30,704 bases of DNA from Pelargonium cotyledonis (lineage: Eukaryota > Streptophyta > Magnoliopsida > Geraniales > Geraniaceae). Below, in pieces: positions 1 to 10,628 of this stretch. Every line of letters begins with the position of its first letter. The stretch's first letter is position 1. The stretch is from NCBI GenBank assembly GCA_036897625.1, contig JAYMTA010000352.1, positions 1 through 30,704 of the forward strand. The letters are read 5' to 3'. The position numbers were made by a program, and so were the translations under genes. The notes beneath the pieces are model-generated. The model saw nothing but the letters and a program-made list of their open reading frames with translations. It was not told the DNA's origin and did no database searches.

Positions 1-369
1 CACGCCCCCCCCACCACTGAAGCCTCCCCCCGCCATTATCCCCCACTCACTGTTCGAAACCCTATCCTCCACTTTATGTGAACTGGGAACTGTATATGTC
101 CCTCCTACCGACGACCTCTTATAGCCCAATTCCATTATCTCCAAAAAAAACTAGAAAACCCTAGTACTCTCATAAACCTTAAAACCATAAAAAATCATAA
201 AGTTTTAAACTCACAATAGAGCCAAACCATTTTTTTCTTTTGTTACGTCTCAAAGACATGGATCTTTAACGATTTGTTACTTCGCTTTCTTTTTATTTTC
301 GCGGTTTTTTTTTCTTTCTTTCTCCTCTCTTAGGTTTGAACAGTTTGCCCTGTGGATCAGTGCACAGTG
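1..369. other. Left flank, no gene recognised
   Basis: The first ~120 bases are C-rich. They are followed by A/T-rich sequence with telo-box-like AAACCCTA motifs near 57-64 and 156-163, the kind of motif common in plant promoter and leader regions. A short stretch near 124-142 (AGCCCAATTCCATTATCTCC) resembles 11183-11204, just before the intact phosphatase start codon, so this may be the decayed 5' flank of the phosphatase duplicate. A T-rich run lies at 284-325. No ORF here looks like a protein gene; the antisense ORF over 293-685 is a shadow of the pseudogene. Confidence 0.4.
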
Positions 370-1281
370 CGTATCTGCGATGTCTGTTGCATCTATGGTT
401 CAATCTCCAATCTCTCATAGACCCACCAGATTTCCAAGCGGCCCTCGTTACTGTGATCGAGATCCGGAGACGCGTAAGCTCATCGATTTCTTTATCACTT
501 TGCCCCCAAAACACCCTCATCGGAAACATGTTTTTCTCCCCGGAAACCATGAATTCGCCGCCGCAAAGCGACGGTTCGGATTTCTCAGTAGCGTGGAAGT
601 CGTACGAGGCCGATGAAAAGAGAAGGAGGTGGCCTGGGAAAATTAAGACGAAGTTCAGTATAATGAAATGAAGGGGACCGAGCATAAAGAGCTCGTTTTG
701 GTATGAATCTAGTGCTTGGTTGATGTAGTTGGAGTTTTTGTGTTGTGTTTGGATGTTTTAGATATTTTTATGGAATTAGTTTTTGTTTTCCTGTTTGATT
801 GTTCTGGTTCTTTGTTATTTGATTACCATTGGTGAGCGAGTTTTGGGGTTCATTAGTATGATTAAGATTTAAGGGCTGTCCATAGATTGTTTTGTGTTTG
901 ATTATTATGGATTTCAACATTTCATTTTCATTTTAGAGTTTGATGAATTTGGAAGTAGCTACATGTGTTTGATTACATGTTGATCTATTAAGCTATATGA
1001 TGCACCTCCAGAAAGATCTGTGATTCATTTGTATGGTTTCTAGTTATTTGGGTGACACTTGCTTCTCGACTTGGCTGGTATCCAATTTAATTTTTCATTA
1101 AGATTTAACTCTCTAGACCATATTGTTGTGGTGGTTGTGTCAGGAGTTTAATTTGCTATGTTTTTAGCTGTTCACTGGAACAAAACCTTAGACATGCAAT
1201 GGCGGTATACAAATTTGGTTAAGGCAGTATGTGATTAATGACAAAATTTCTTGCTAGTGACATACTGACATGGATGTGTAC
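370..1281 (+). pseudogene. Truncated RLPH2-like phosphatase pseudogene
   Basis: This is a decayed copy of the intact phosphatase gene at 11220-13326. Exon 1 homology runs from about 380 (CTGTTGCAT) to about 700, with several internal deletions. One removes the stretch that carries GDIHG in the intact gene. A ~16-base net loss near 446 shifts the frame and removes the FLGD part of GDYCDRG. Others remove sequence after the GNHE-like motif (541-560) and a ~44-base stretch before the GRRWSGK equivalent (~625-650). Intron 1 is still recognisable: 770-870 matches 11760-11880, and 1045-1115 matches 12325-12400. An exon 2 relic at 1211-1281 aligns with 12644-12714 but contains stops. Nothing of exons 3-4 is seen. 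Because intron sequence is kept, a segmental duplication is the likely origin. It cannot encode a phosphatase. Confidence 0.88.
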
Positions 1282-1612
1282 TGAACATAATAGTAGATCT
1301 AGCTCCTTATTTGGATGGGTAGAAATGAACTTTAACAAGATGTGATTTAATTGCCTGATTGAGTCTCAGTCAATAACTCACCGGTGGAGATTATTTTTTT
1401 CCTAAACAAAAACAGCAACAATAGTAATTTCCGACTTGGAAAAAATGCAAATCTATATTGAGTTCTGTCTTAATCAGCTCATTATTGTTTGCCTAATCAT
1501 CTGATGAGTTATGATGAAATGAACTTTTATAAAGGCATGGGCAAACATGATATCAAATACAATGACCCCTGTCATAATCTATCAATCAAAAGTTACATTT
1601 ATAATATATAAA
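1282..1612. other. Intergenic, nothing recognised
   Basis: AT-rich sequence between the phosphatase pseudogene and the repeat block. I see no coding signature, RNA gene or clear repeat beyond short A/T runs. Confidence 0.5.
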
Positions 1613-2040
1613 AAATACGTACTATAAAATTTCTAAAATTTCAAATATCAGAACCATCCATGCAAGATAAATAATTTGTATCTCTTTCCCTCTGTGGGAC
1701 TATTTATTTTCTCATCCCCTAGCTATAATGAAGAATGAGATAATCACATGTATTTCTGAATGAGTTTAACTGTACCTGTGAGTCTCTATTTATAGACTTA
1801 ATTACATGAAGGAGTTAGTATATTATATATAGGAGCATTAAGAGAAAATTAAGGGATCTTGTCCCTAATTGATAGTGTGATTGATTATGTTAATCTGTAA
1901 TTGATCTTCATTGATTGTAATCTCTATTTTCCTTATTGTAGTATAGTTGACTTCATGTAAATACGTACTATAAAATTTCTAAAATTTCATATATCAAAAC
2001 CATGTGAGTCTCTATTTAAAAAAACTAATTACATGAAGTA
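1613..2040 (+). repeat. Direct repeats A and B around the hairpin arm
   Basis: Block A (starting AAATACGTACTATAAAATTT) occurs at 1613-1657 and again at 1959-2003 with about three differences. Block B (starting GTGAGTCTCTATTTA and ending ATTACATGAAG) occurs at 1778-1811 and 2004-2040. In the second copy A and B abut; in the first they are about 120 bases apart. The order is A1, spacer, B1, left hairpin arm, A2, B2, where the end of B2 is also the start of the right arm. This fits a local duplication with an inversion, or nested insertion of a small element. Confidence 0.8.
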
Positions 2041-2176
2041 AACTATACTACAATAAGTAAAGTAGAGATTACAATCAATGATGTCAATTACAGATTAACA
2101 TAATCAATCACACTATCAATTAAGTACAAGATCCTTTAATTTACTCTTAATGCTCCCATATATAATATACATCTCC
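1811..2176. repeat. Long inverted repeat (~150-bp arms)
   Basis: The left arm 1811-1960 and right arm 2029-2176 are reverse complements of each other at roughly 90% identity, separated by a 68-base spacer. Read from the inside outwards, both arms carry TTACATGAAG, then ACTATACTACAATAAG, then AGATTACAATCAATGA, then AGATTAACATAATCAATC, and end near TATATAATATAC. A transcript across it would fold into a long hairpin. The left arm is itself bounded by TTACATGAAG (about 1802) and CTTCATGTAA (1951-1960), like short terminal inverted repeats. It may be a fold-back or MITE-type element, but no certain target-site duplication is visible. The right arm ends 83 bases before the ABCG start codon. Confidence 0.88.
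2157..2170 (+). promoter_or_regulatory. Possible TATA element for the ABCG gene
   Basis: CATATATAATATAC lies about 90-100 bases before the ABCG start codon, a reasonable distance for a plant TATA box with a short leader. It sits in the outer end of the right hairpin arm, so the repeat may supply or have replaced the core promoter. This rests only on the motif and its position. Confidence 0.3.
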
Positions 2177-2258
2177 TCCATTACCAAAAATCTCCCACAT
2201 TTCACTTTGTTCATTTCAATATCCATGTTGTGTGACTTTCTGATCTATATCGCTCTCA

Positions 2259-5200
2259 ATGTCAGCAGTTATGGCTGGAGATGTTCTGACCAGATCAAGG
2301 AGGAGCAGCCGGAGCTGGACATCGGTGAATTTTCAGGAGGTATGGGCTCCACCGCTGGACACGTTCAACAGAAGAAGCAGCCAGCAGGATGACGAGGAGG
2401 AGCTCCATTGGGCCGCCATCAAGCGGCTGCCAACGTATGACCGGCTGAGGAAGGCAATGTTGAGGCAGGTTCTGGATGACGGAAAGGTTGTTCGCAGCGT
2501 GGTTGATGTGACTGATCTGGGTAGGCAAGACAAGAAGGAGTTGATGGAGAGTATACTGAAGGTGGTTGAAGAAGATAATGAAGAGTTCCTAAGGAGACTC
2601 CGTGACCGTACTGATGAGTATTTAATTTAACTCTTAGTAATTCCAATTTTGAGTCTATTTAGAAAAATTAAATTCAAAATTAACTGTTTCTGAATCTGAT
2701 TTTTGTTCGGTGGCAGGGTGGGGATTGAGATTCCAAAAATTGAAGTAAGATATGAAAATTTAGTGATTGAAGGGGATCTCTATGTTGGGAGTAGAGCACT
2801 TCCTACTCTGCTCAATGTTACTTTGAACTCAATTGAGGTATATATTTGTTTCTAATTCTGGCATGGGTTTTACGTATAAATATGGAAGTAATTTGGTTTT
2901 TGCAAGCACTGAACTGAATTATTATATTATGTTGTTAGAGCATTGATATAACAGAAATAAAAGGGTAGTAAAAGAATGTGCTTCTTTTCTTAGCGATAGA
3001 AAATGATTTTTGGTTTGTCAGTTTCCTCATTCCTGAAATTTGGATTACCTTTTCTCTACGGCACTTTTATTTCAATTTCTTGTTAATAGTGTTGTATGCC
3101 ATTAACTTCTTGATTAAATTGAGATTAAGCACTAATTTTACTGATCATCATTCCTTTCCATGTGATCATTATAATAATAGAGTCTGCTTGGATTTGCCCC
3201 ATCTAAGAAGAGTAAAATCAAGATACTTCAAGATGTTAGTGGAATTGTCAAACCAGAAAGGTAAAATTCATCAAATTTTAAACATTTTGATTTGTTTACT
3301 TATTTTATATCTGATGAAATTATTTACTATGAATAAGTAAATAATTGAACTGTTCTCCCTTGCATTGTGTTTTATCAAATTGATATAATATCTTTTAGTT
3401 GGTATTCTGTTTATTATTAACAGATGATGTTGTAGATAGATTACTTTTTCTCTTTATCGTCTTCAAACTAAACATTATTAATTTTCAGGATGACCTTGCT
3501 TCTCTGTCCTCCAGGATCAGGGAAAACAACATTGTTACTGGCACTTTCTGATAAACTTGACAGGGATTTAAGGGTTTGTTTCCTATTCTGTTCTTACTCT
3601 AGATTTATAAGCTAATATTATACAACCAATTAATAATTAACAGCTTGGAGTTGTAAACAGGTTAGTGGGAAAGTCACCTACTGTGGTCACGAACTGAATG
3701 AATTTGTTCCTCAAAGAATCTGTGCTTATATTGGTCAATATGATCTTCATCATGGATAGATGACAGTTAGAGAGACATTAGATTTTTCTGGTCGATGTTT
3801 AGGTGTTGGAACAAGATATGAGATGCTGGTAGAACTCTTGAGGCGAGAAAAAGAGTCAGGAATCAGGCCAGATCCAGAGATTGATGCATTCATGAAAGCC
3901 ACAGCAATGGCAGGCCAAGAAACTAGTTTGATTACTGACTATGTGCTCAAGGTCTGTGGTTCTCATTTCAAGATGGTATGTGGTACTATTTTACTAGCTT
4001 GCTAACTGTACAGACCTGACTGAATAATCTTAATTTACAGATACTTGGATTGGATATTTGTTCGGATATTATGGTTGGTGATAAAATGAGAAGAGGTATA
4101 TCTGGTGGAGAGAAGAAGCGTGTGACAACTGGTATGTTTTGGGAATAGTTCAATTGTGATGTTTGCAGTATATCATAAGGAATGTTATTCATCTATTGTA
4201 TTTGTTGTCCTTGTATTATCATTTGTGTTCATTTATTTATTTGAAAGAATTATTTTTGTTTATTAATTACTACTATAATGCTTTTGTTTTAAATGGTTGC
4301 AGGAGAAGTAATGGTTGGACCAGCCAAAGTGCTTTTTATGGATGAAATTTCCACAGGGTTGGATACCTCTACCACTTTTCAGATAGTCAAGTTTATGAGG
4401 CAGATGGTTCACATTATGGATGTGACCATGGTTATATCACTTCTACAGCCTGCACCTGAGACATTTGATCTCTTTGATGACATTATCCTTCTTTCGGAGG
4501 GTCAGGTTGTTTACCACGGTCCTCGTGAGAACATCCTTGAGTTCTTTGAATACATGGGTTTCAAATGCCCAGACAGGAAGGGAGTTGCTGACTTTCTGCA
4601 AGAAGTAACATCTGAAAATGACCAAGAGCAATATTGGTTCCGGAAGAATGAACCTTACAGATATACTTCAGTTTCCAACTTTGTTCAGGGCTTCAATTCT
4701 TTCCACATTGGCCAGCAACTTGCATCAGATCTTAGGATTCCTTATGATAGGTCCAGAACCCATCCAGCTGCATTGGTGACACAGAAGTATGGTATTTCAA
4801 GTTGGGAACTGTTCAAGGCATGCTTTGCAAGGGAATGGCTGCTTATGAAGCGCAGTTCATTTTTGTATTTATTCAAGACTATCCAGATAACACTCATGTC
4901 ATTGATAGCCATGACAGTATTCTTGAGGACTGAAATGCATGTAGGAACAATAACTGATGGAGAAAAGTTTTTTGGAGCTTTATTTTTCAGTCTAATCAAT
5001 ATGATGTTTAATGGTATTGCAGAACTTGCAATGACTGTTTTCAGGCTTCCTGTCTTCTTCAAGCAAAGAGATTTGCTGTTCTATCCTGCATGGGCTTTTA
5101 GCTTACCCATTTGGATTCTTAGGATACCTGTATCATTATTGGAATCAGGGATATGGGTCATTCTTACGTATTACACAATTGGTTTTGCTCCTTCTGCCAG

Positions 5201-8200
5201 CAGGTAAAAGGGTTTTGGATATTCGATTGTGAAAGTATAAATTTCTAGGGCCATGGTTCCACTACACTTTTAGTTATTACTAGATTCTGAATCATCCTTC
5301 ATTTTTCAGGTTTTTTCGGCAGTTCCTGGCATTCTTTGGTATTCATCAGATGGCTCTGTCCCTCTTTCGGTTTGTTGCTGCAGTTGGAAGAACACTGGTT
5401 GTTGCAAACACAATAGGTGCTGTTACCTTGCTATTGGCTTTTGTGTTTGGTGGATTCATTATTGCCAAAGGTAAGCAGTTCTTCTTATCACTCTTGAGGT
5501 GTGGCACCTATAGGTAGCATTTAGATTAGGACTCCCGATTACCTCTTCTCCGTTCCCATTCCCATTACCTTTTTCATTCTCTTGTTTATAAAAAAAGTTT
5601 ATTCCCTTGAAAAATAAATGCACATTGATGAGAAAATCTTAATATTTTAATACTGAATATGAATTTTTTTAGTTTATATTTTTTCGGTAACATTCCTCAA
5701 TCTTAAATGACAGCTAACATTTTTTTGCAAACCACACAAGAACAGTTGGAATGAGAATGCTTCCTATTCCCACACTTTAATTAAACCAAACAACATTACC
5801 AAGGAAATAAAAATGGAAATGGGAATGGCAATGGTAATGGAGTTCATATTCATTTTATCCAGACGCCACCTTATATGATATCACCGTTTGTTATTAAAAA
5901 AGAACTTATGATTTATGTGCCAATTACATGATAAAATAGTAAGCATCCCGAGTGTTGCGCTTGTAGATGACATTCATCAATGGATGATTTGGGGCTATTA
6001 TGCTTCTCCTATGATGTACGGACAAAATGCCATAGTCATGAATGAATTCCTTGATGAAAGATGGAGTTCGGTAAACTTCTAACTAGTTTGATCATCTTTG
6101 TACACTAATTTGTTCCTGAATTGACCCATGTATAGTCTCTTCTGAGGCATCTGGCTTCAGGTGGTCATCAGGATCTTATATATTCATCTAATCTTGTGCA
6201 GCCCAATACAGACCCTTCCATCAATGCAACAACAGTTGGGAAAGCCCTCCTCAAGTCTAGAAGCTTCTTTGTAGATGAGTACTGGTTTTGGATTTGTGTT
6301 GGTGCATTACTTCTGTTTTCAATTTTCTTCAACCTCTTGTTTATTGGTGCCTTGAGTATCTTGAACCGTAAGTTTACTTGTTTAATTTCTAGTCAGTTCT
6401 TTTTACATGTGATAAAAAGTTTCAACCTTTTTCATAGTCAAAATCAATTTCAGCCTTTGGAGGTGCAAAAGCTGTCTCCTTGGAGGATGGAGACGGGTTC
6501 AAGAAAAAATCTTGTAGAGAAAACAGAAAAGAAGGTTCAACCTTTGTATTACCCTTTTCTATTTATGCGTTCATTTTTCTAATTGCTTGTCTTGTAATTG
6601 TTTAATGTCTGATCTCTCCGGTATAAATATATCCTGAGAAGAAACTCTTTTGAAATTATTTATGCTGTAGATTGTGTACAAAGAAGAGGAATGGTCTTGC
6701 CCTTCCAACCCCATTCACTAGCATTCAACCATGTGAGCTACTATGTAGATATGCCTGCTGTAAGTCACTCAATTCTAAACACTTAATGAAAGAATTATAT
6801 TCAAGATACAGCATCTCTCATGAACACCATATGAGAATATTGTCTTACAAAAAACGCTGTATAACTTTTGCTGAACTTTACTCCAACCAAAAGATTAAGT
6901 TGATAGTTGAAAGTCATATGAGCACATCATCTTACAAAAAAGTTATTTAGCTCTTGTTAAACTTTACTCTGACCCAAAAGCTTAGGTTGATTGTTGAAAG
7001 CTCATTATTAACTTTATCCTCTGACTCGCCCCCTCTCAAGCAATCCCGGAATCCCTTTGCAGTTTGCACATAACGCTCATAACATTATATTAATCAGGGT
7101 GGTGGGAGGTATTGTACTTGTGACCTTTAGGTCTAGTAGGTCTGATTCCATGTAAATGACCAAACCAACTAAAAGTTTAAACTATTAAGTGGAGGTCAGT
7201 AGCTCTGGTATATCAAGTGGTCTCAAAATTCACATTCTTTTAATGCGGGTTACTTAAACACTCCCCCTCTCATTTATGCTGGACAACACAATGTGCCCTA
7301 CACATGGACTCTGAATTAGCCAGGAGGGACAAAAATGGGTTACTCGACCAAACTAGCTCTAGTACCATGTTGAACCTTACTCCAATCCAAAAGTTTAAGT
7401 TGATAGTAGAAAGCCTAAAATTAACTTTATCTAACAGCGTTGTTATCAGGTGTCAATGTGAGATCATGCCAAAAGATTTGTTTTCATTTTCTTCAACCAA
7501 ATACTGAAGTAACATATTTTTCTTTCATACCAGGAAATGAAGACTCAAGGAGTTGATGAAGATCGACTTCAACTTCTACGAGATGTCAGTGGTGCTTTCA
7601 GGCCAGGGATATTGACCGCTTTAGTTGGTGTTAGTGGTGCTGGGAAAACCACCTTGATGGATGTTTTAGCAGGAAGAAAGACCACAGGATATACCCAACG
7701 ATCCATAACCATCTCTGGTTATCCAAAGAACCAAGCAACATTTGCTCGTATTAGTGGTTATTGTGAACAGAATGACATTCATTCACCATATGTTACTGTT
7801 TATGAATCTCTCGTCTACTCAGCCTGGCTCCGTCTTTCTTCAGACATAAAGACTGAAACACAAAAGGTATATTGTTTTCCATATTCGTCTAGAATTATCC
7901 TTATCCAAGCCTTCAAAAACTTTTTCCCTTATTATCAGCTACTGGGGTTGTTTAAGTTATCTTTTTTTGCTACTGATTTACAAAGTTCCTTGTATGCTAC
8001 AGAGGTTTGTTGATGAAGTTATGAATTTGGTTGAGCTTAAACCACTTAGAGATGCTCTAGTTGGCCTTCCAGGAGTAGATGGTCTTTCAATGGAACAAAG
8101 GAAGAGGCTTACCATAGCTGTAGAGTTGGTTGCTAACCCCTCCATCATCTTCATGGACGAACCAACATCCGGACTCGATGCTAGAGCCGCTGCCATTGTT

Positions 8201-10628
8201 ATGCGTACAGTGAGAAATACGGTGGACACAGGAAGAACTGTTGTGTGCACAATCCATCAGCCAAGTATAGATATTTTTGAAGCTTTTGATGAGGTATGGG
8301 TTAAGATTTCAATGGATATTTGTTTGAATGTTCTGTTTCTTCATTTTTCTATGGATCTGCAGGTTCTACTCTCACTTATTTCAACTTGATGTCTTTGATT
8401 GTTGCAGCTTCTCTTGATGAAAAGTGGAGGCCAAGTAATTTTTGCTGGACCTCTTGGTCATCAGTCTAACAAACTCGTTGAGTATTTTGAGGCGAGTATT
8501 TATGTTATTTTTCATGGATGAATCAAATTAGAGAGTTTATCAATATCCACAATATCGTCTCGAAAATTTAAGGTTATCTGAATACCAAGTAGAAATTACC
8601 TATAATCTATGGTGTATCACAGGCTGTCCCAGGGGTTCCTAAAATCAGGGATGGTTACAATCCTGCAACATGGATGCTTGATGTCACTGCTCCTTCAGTT
8701 GAGGCTCAACTAGAGGTTGATTTTGCAGAAATTTACGCCAACTCTTCCCTTTATCAGTAAGTTTTCACAATGTCCTGACATTGTTAGTAATTATTAGAGC
8801 TGACAATTTGTGTAGGCATACCGTGTTAGAGGTTTAATATTGTGCTATATGGGTCATCAGTCATCACAAACATGGCACGTTTAATAACTGTGCTAGTGTT
8901 TCATGTTGTGTCAATTTTGCCTCAAACGAGAGAGAAGGCGAGTTGCAGTTGATGTTGCTCACATTCTCTTTTTCCACTCTCTTACCTTAAGCATAATAAA
9001 CTTGATAATAAGTTTAGGGCTGTGAGTTAGAAAAAAGATGAAATCAAAGAGAATTAGGGAGGAGAGAATTAAGATAAGAGTTTAAACTCGATCGGCTATT
9101 ATTTATTATTTAATTATATTAAATTAATGTTTGAACATTAATCTTGTCAACATGTCATGTGTGTTCCATAGATTCAATAGGTACACAACACGTTTATAAA
9201 TACGCTTAAATTATGTCATGTTCGTGTCACTAATTGTACAATTGTACTTTGTAAAACCTCTACATCACCTTTAAATGTCTAAAATTTTCATATGACGTAC
9301 TTCTAGGAGGATGCAAGCTCTTATTGTAGAGCTCGGAGCACCAACAGCTGGCTCCAAAGATCTCTATTTCCCAACGAAATACTCCCAATCATACCTTAAT
9401 CAGTGGAAGGCTTGTTTCTGGAAACAGCACTGGTCTTACTGGAGGAACTCCCAGTACAATGTTACCCGGTTCTTCTTGACCATTGCCTTTGGAATATTAA
9501 TTGGTCTGATCTTCTGGGACAAGGGACAGAAGATGTATATACGTTTTTTTCTCTGCTCTGCTCTTTCCTTTTTCTATTTATGCATTCAGTCATTTACTTG
9601 CTAGATATCTTTTTTTCTCCTGACTCCTGCTAAAATAAGAAAGTGTAATCTGAAATTATGGATTTTGGTATAGTGGCTTGAAGCAAAAGATTGCTAGTTC
9701 ATCCCGGTTGAGAAATTGATACTTATAACTTTCAGTCAAACTATGTCTTTAACAGAACCAAACAACAGGATGTAATGAACCTTCTGGGCGCTATGTATAT
9801 TGCTGTTTTTTTCTTTGGAGCAACCAATTCTACTGGAGTTCAAGCTTTAGTCGCTATTGAGAGAACTGTTTTTTATCGGGAAAGAGCAGCTGGAATGTAT
9901 TCTGAACTGCCGTATGCATTTGCTCAGGTAAGAAAGTATAATTCAACCGTCCAACCCTCCATGAAATTCTATGTTCTACTTAAGTGAAATTGAACAGCAA
10001 AAAAAAAAATGACTTATTGTGCAGGTGGCTATAGAGACGATCTATGTCAAAATTCAAACTTTGATTTACACAGTTCTCCTTTACTCCATGATTGGCTTTG
10101 AGTGGACTGTCGTAAAATTCTTATGGTTCTACTTCTACATTTTCATGTCCTTTGTGTACTTCTCCCTGTATGGGATGATGACTGTTGCATTGACTCCCGG
10201 CCACCAAATTGCTGCTGTGGTCATGTCCTTCTTCCTAAGTTTTTGGAACTTGTTCTCGGGTTTCCTCCTTCCCAGGCCGGTATGTGATCCCTTCCAGTTA
10301 CACTAACATTAGTCTCCTTCCATGAAAAAAGCTCACATTTGATCACATTTTATGACAGCAAATCCCAGTATGGTGGAGGTGGTACTACTGGGCTTCACCT
10401 GTGGCTTGGACAATCTATGGACTCGTGACCTCTCAAGTCGGTGACAGAGACGTGAACCTGGAGGTGCCCGGAGTCGGTAATGTGCCTATAAAGACATTTC
10501 TTAAAGAGGGTTTCGGTTTTGATTATGATTTCCTTGCTGTTGTTGCTGTGGCTCATATTGGTTGGGTGGTTCTCTTCTTCTTTGTCTTTGCATATGGCAT
10601 CAAATTCCATAACTTCCAAAGAAGATGA
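2259..10628 (+). CDS. Full-size ABCG (PDR) transporter, ABCG29-like, with in-frame stop
   Basis: Plant pleiotropic-drug-resistance ABC transporter, layout NBD1–TMD1–NBD2–TMD2; family members export lipophilic metabolites, hormones or monolignols, usually at the plasma membrane. Exons: 2259-2617, 2717-2837, 3181-3260, 3489-3573, 3661-3951, 4041-4131, 4303-5203, 5310-5470, 5967-6070, 6202-6367, 6454-6534, 6671-6759, 7534-7866, 8003-8293, 8408-8491, 8623-8756, 9307-9534, 9756-9927, 10025-10279, 10359-10628. They join in consistent phase to 1431 codons, normal for the family. NBD1: Walker A (CPPGSGKT, ~193-200), signature ISGGEKKR (~332), Walker B VLFMDE (~352). NBD2: GVSGAGKT (~875), LSMEQRKR (~982), [15 protein letters not shown]. 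It ends in the typical GIKFxNFQRR. TAG at 3757-3759 (codon 248) interrupts exon 5, where relatives have Glu. The rest is open, so this is a recent pseudogene, a null allele or a base error. The match to ABCG29/PDR1 is from remembered family sequence; the exact orthologue is uncertain. Confidence 0.93.
3757..3759 (+). other. Premature in-frame TAG in ABCG exon 5
   Basis: Exon 5 reads ...[10 protein letters not shown], then TAG, then [15 protein letters not shown]. Relatives have [13 protein letters not shown] or [13 protein letters not shown] here, so a GAG-to-TAG change is the simplest explanation. Translation would stop after residue 247, just past the NBD1 Q-loop. ATG follows directly (3760-3762), so reinitiation would give a protein lacking Walker A. 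No in-phase splice alternative that removes the codon is apparent. Confidence 0.92.
5551..5840. mobile_element. MITE-like insertion in ABCG intron 8
   Basis: The left end (5551-5577, GTTCCCATTCCCATTACC) and right end (5809-5840, AATGGGAATGGCAATGGTAATGG) are imperfect inverted repeats about 230 bases apart with AT-rich, non-coding sequence between. Ends rich in CATTCCCATT, a length near 290 bp and an intronic position fit a small non-autonomous DNA transposon. A clean target-site duplication was not found, so the boundaries are approximate. Confidence 0.5.
6828..7413 (+). repeat. Tandem 87-bp repeat and third partial copy in ABCG intron 12
   Basis: Units 6828-6914 and 6915-7001 both start CATATGAG, pass through CTTACAAAAAA and AACTTTACTC, and end AGTTGATAGTTGAAAG or a close variant; the period is 87 bases. 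The second half recurs at 7371-7413 (CCTTACTCCAATCCAAAAGT...). The sequence between (about 7085-7370) has GACCTTTAGGTCTAGTAGG and TAGTACCATGTTGAAC, which look like pieces of a dispersed plant repeat. This intron is 774 bases long. No coding capacity is seen in the repeat. Confidence 0.7.
8492..8622 (+). other. GC–AG intron in the ABCG gene
   Basis: Family conservation (VEYFE followed by AVPGVPKI) fixes the exon ends at 8491 and 8623. The intron then begins GCGAGT and ends ATCACAG. No nearby GT restores both phase and conserved protein. GC–AG introns are a known minor class spliced by the major spliceosome. Confidence 0.85.
8757..9306. other. Long ABCG intron 16 with possible repeat relic
   Basis: This 550-base intron has no coding signal. 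Phrases such as AACACGTTTATAAATACG and GTCATGTTCGTGTCAC (about 9188-9228) resemble the 10865-10920 region downstream of the gene (GTCGTGTTGACACGAAAC, CCAACACGTTTCACAC), so both may be relics of one dispersed repeat. The resemblance is partial. Confidence 0.35.

Noticed and set aside
293-685. 130-aa minus-strand ORF at the left end
   Set aside because: It is antisense to the phosphatase pseudogene; the matching antisense frame over the intact gene (11325-11723) shows it is a composition shadow.
2150-2392. 80-aa plus-strand ORF overlapping the ABCG start, possible uORF
   Set aside because: Its ATG lies before the likely TATA element, so it is probably not in the transcript, and it shares no recognisable protein with anything.
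4742-5062. 106-aa minus-strand ORF
   Set aside because: Antisense to ABCG exon 7, which encodes conserved TMD1 sequence.
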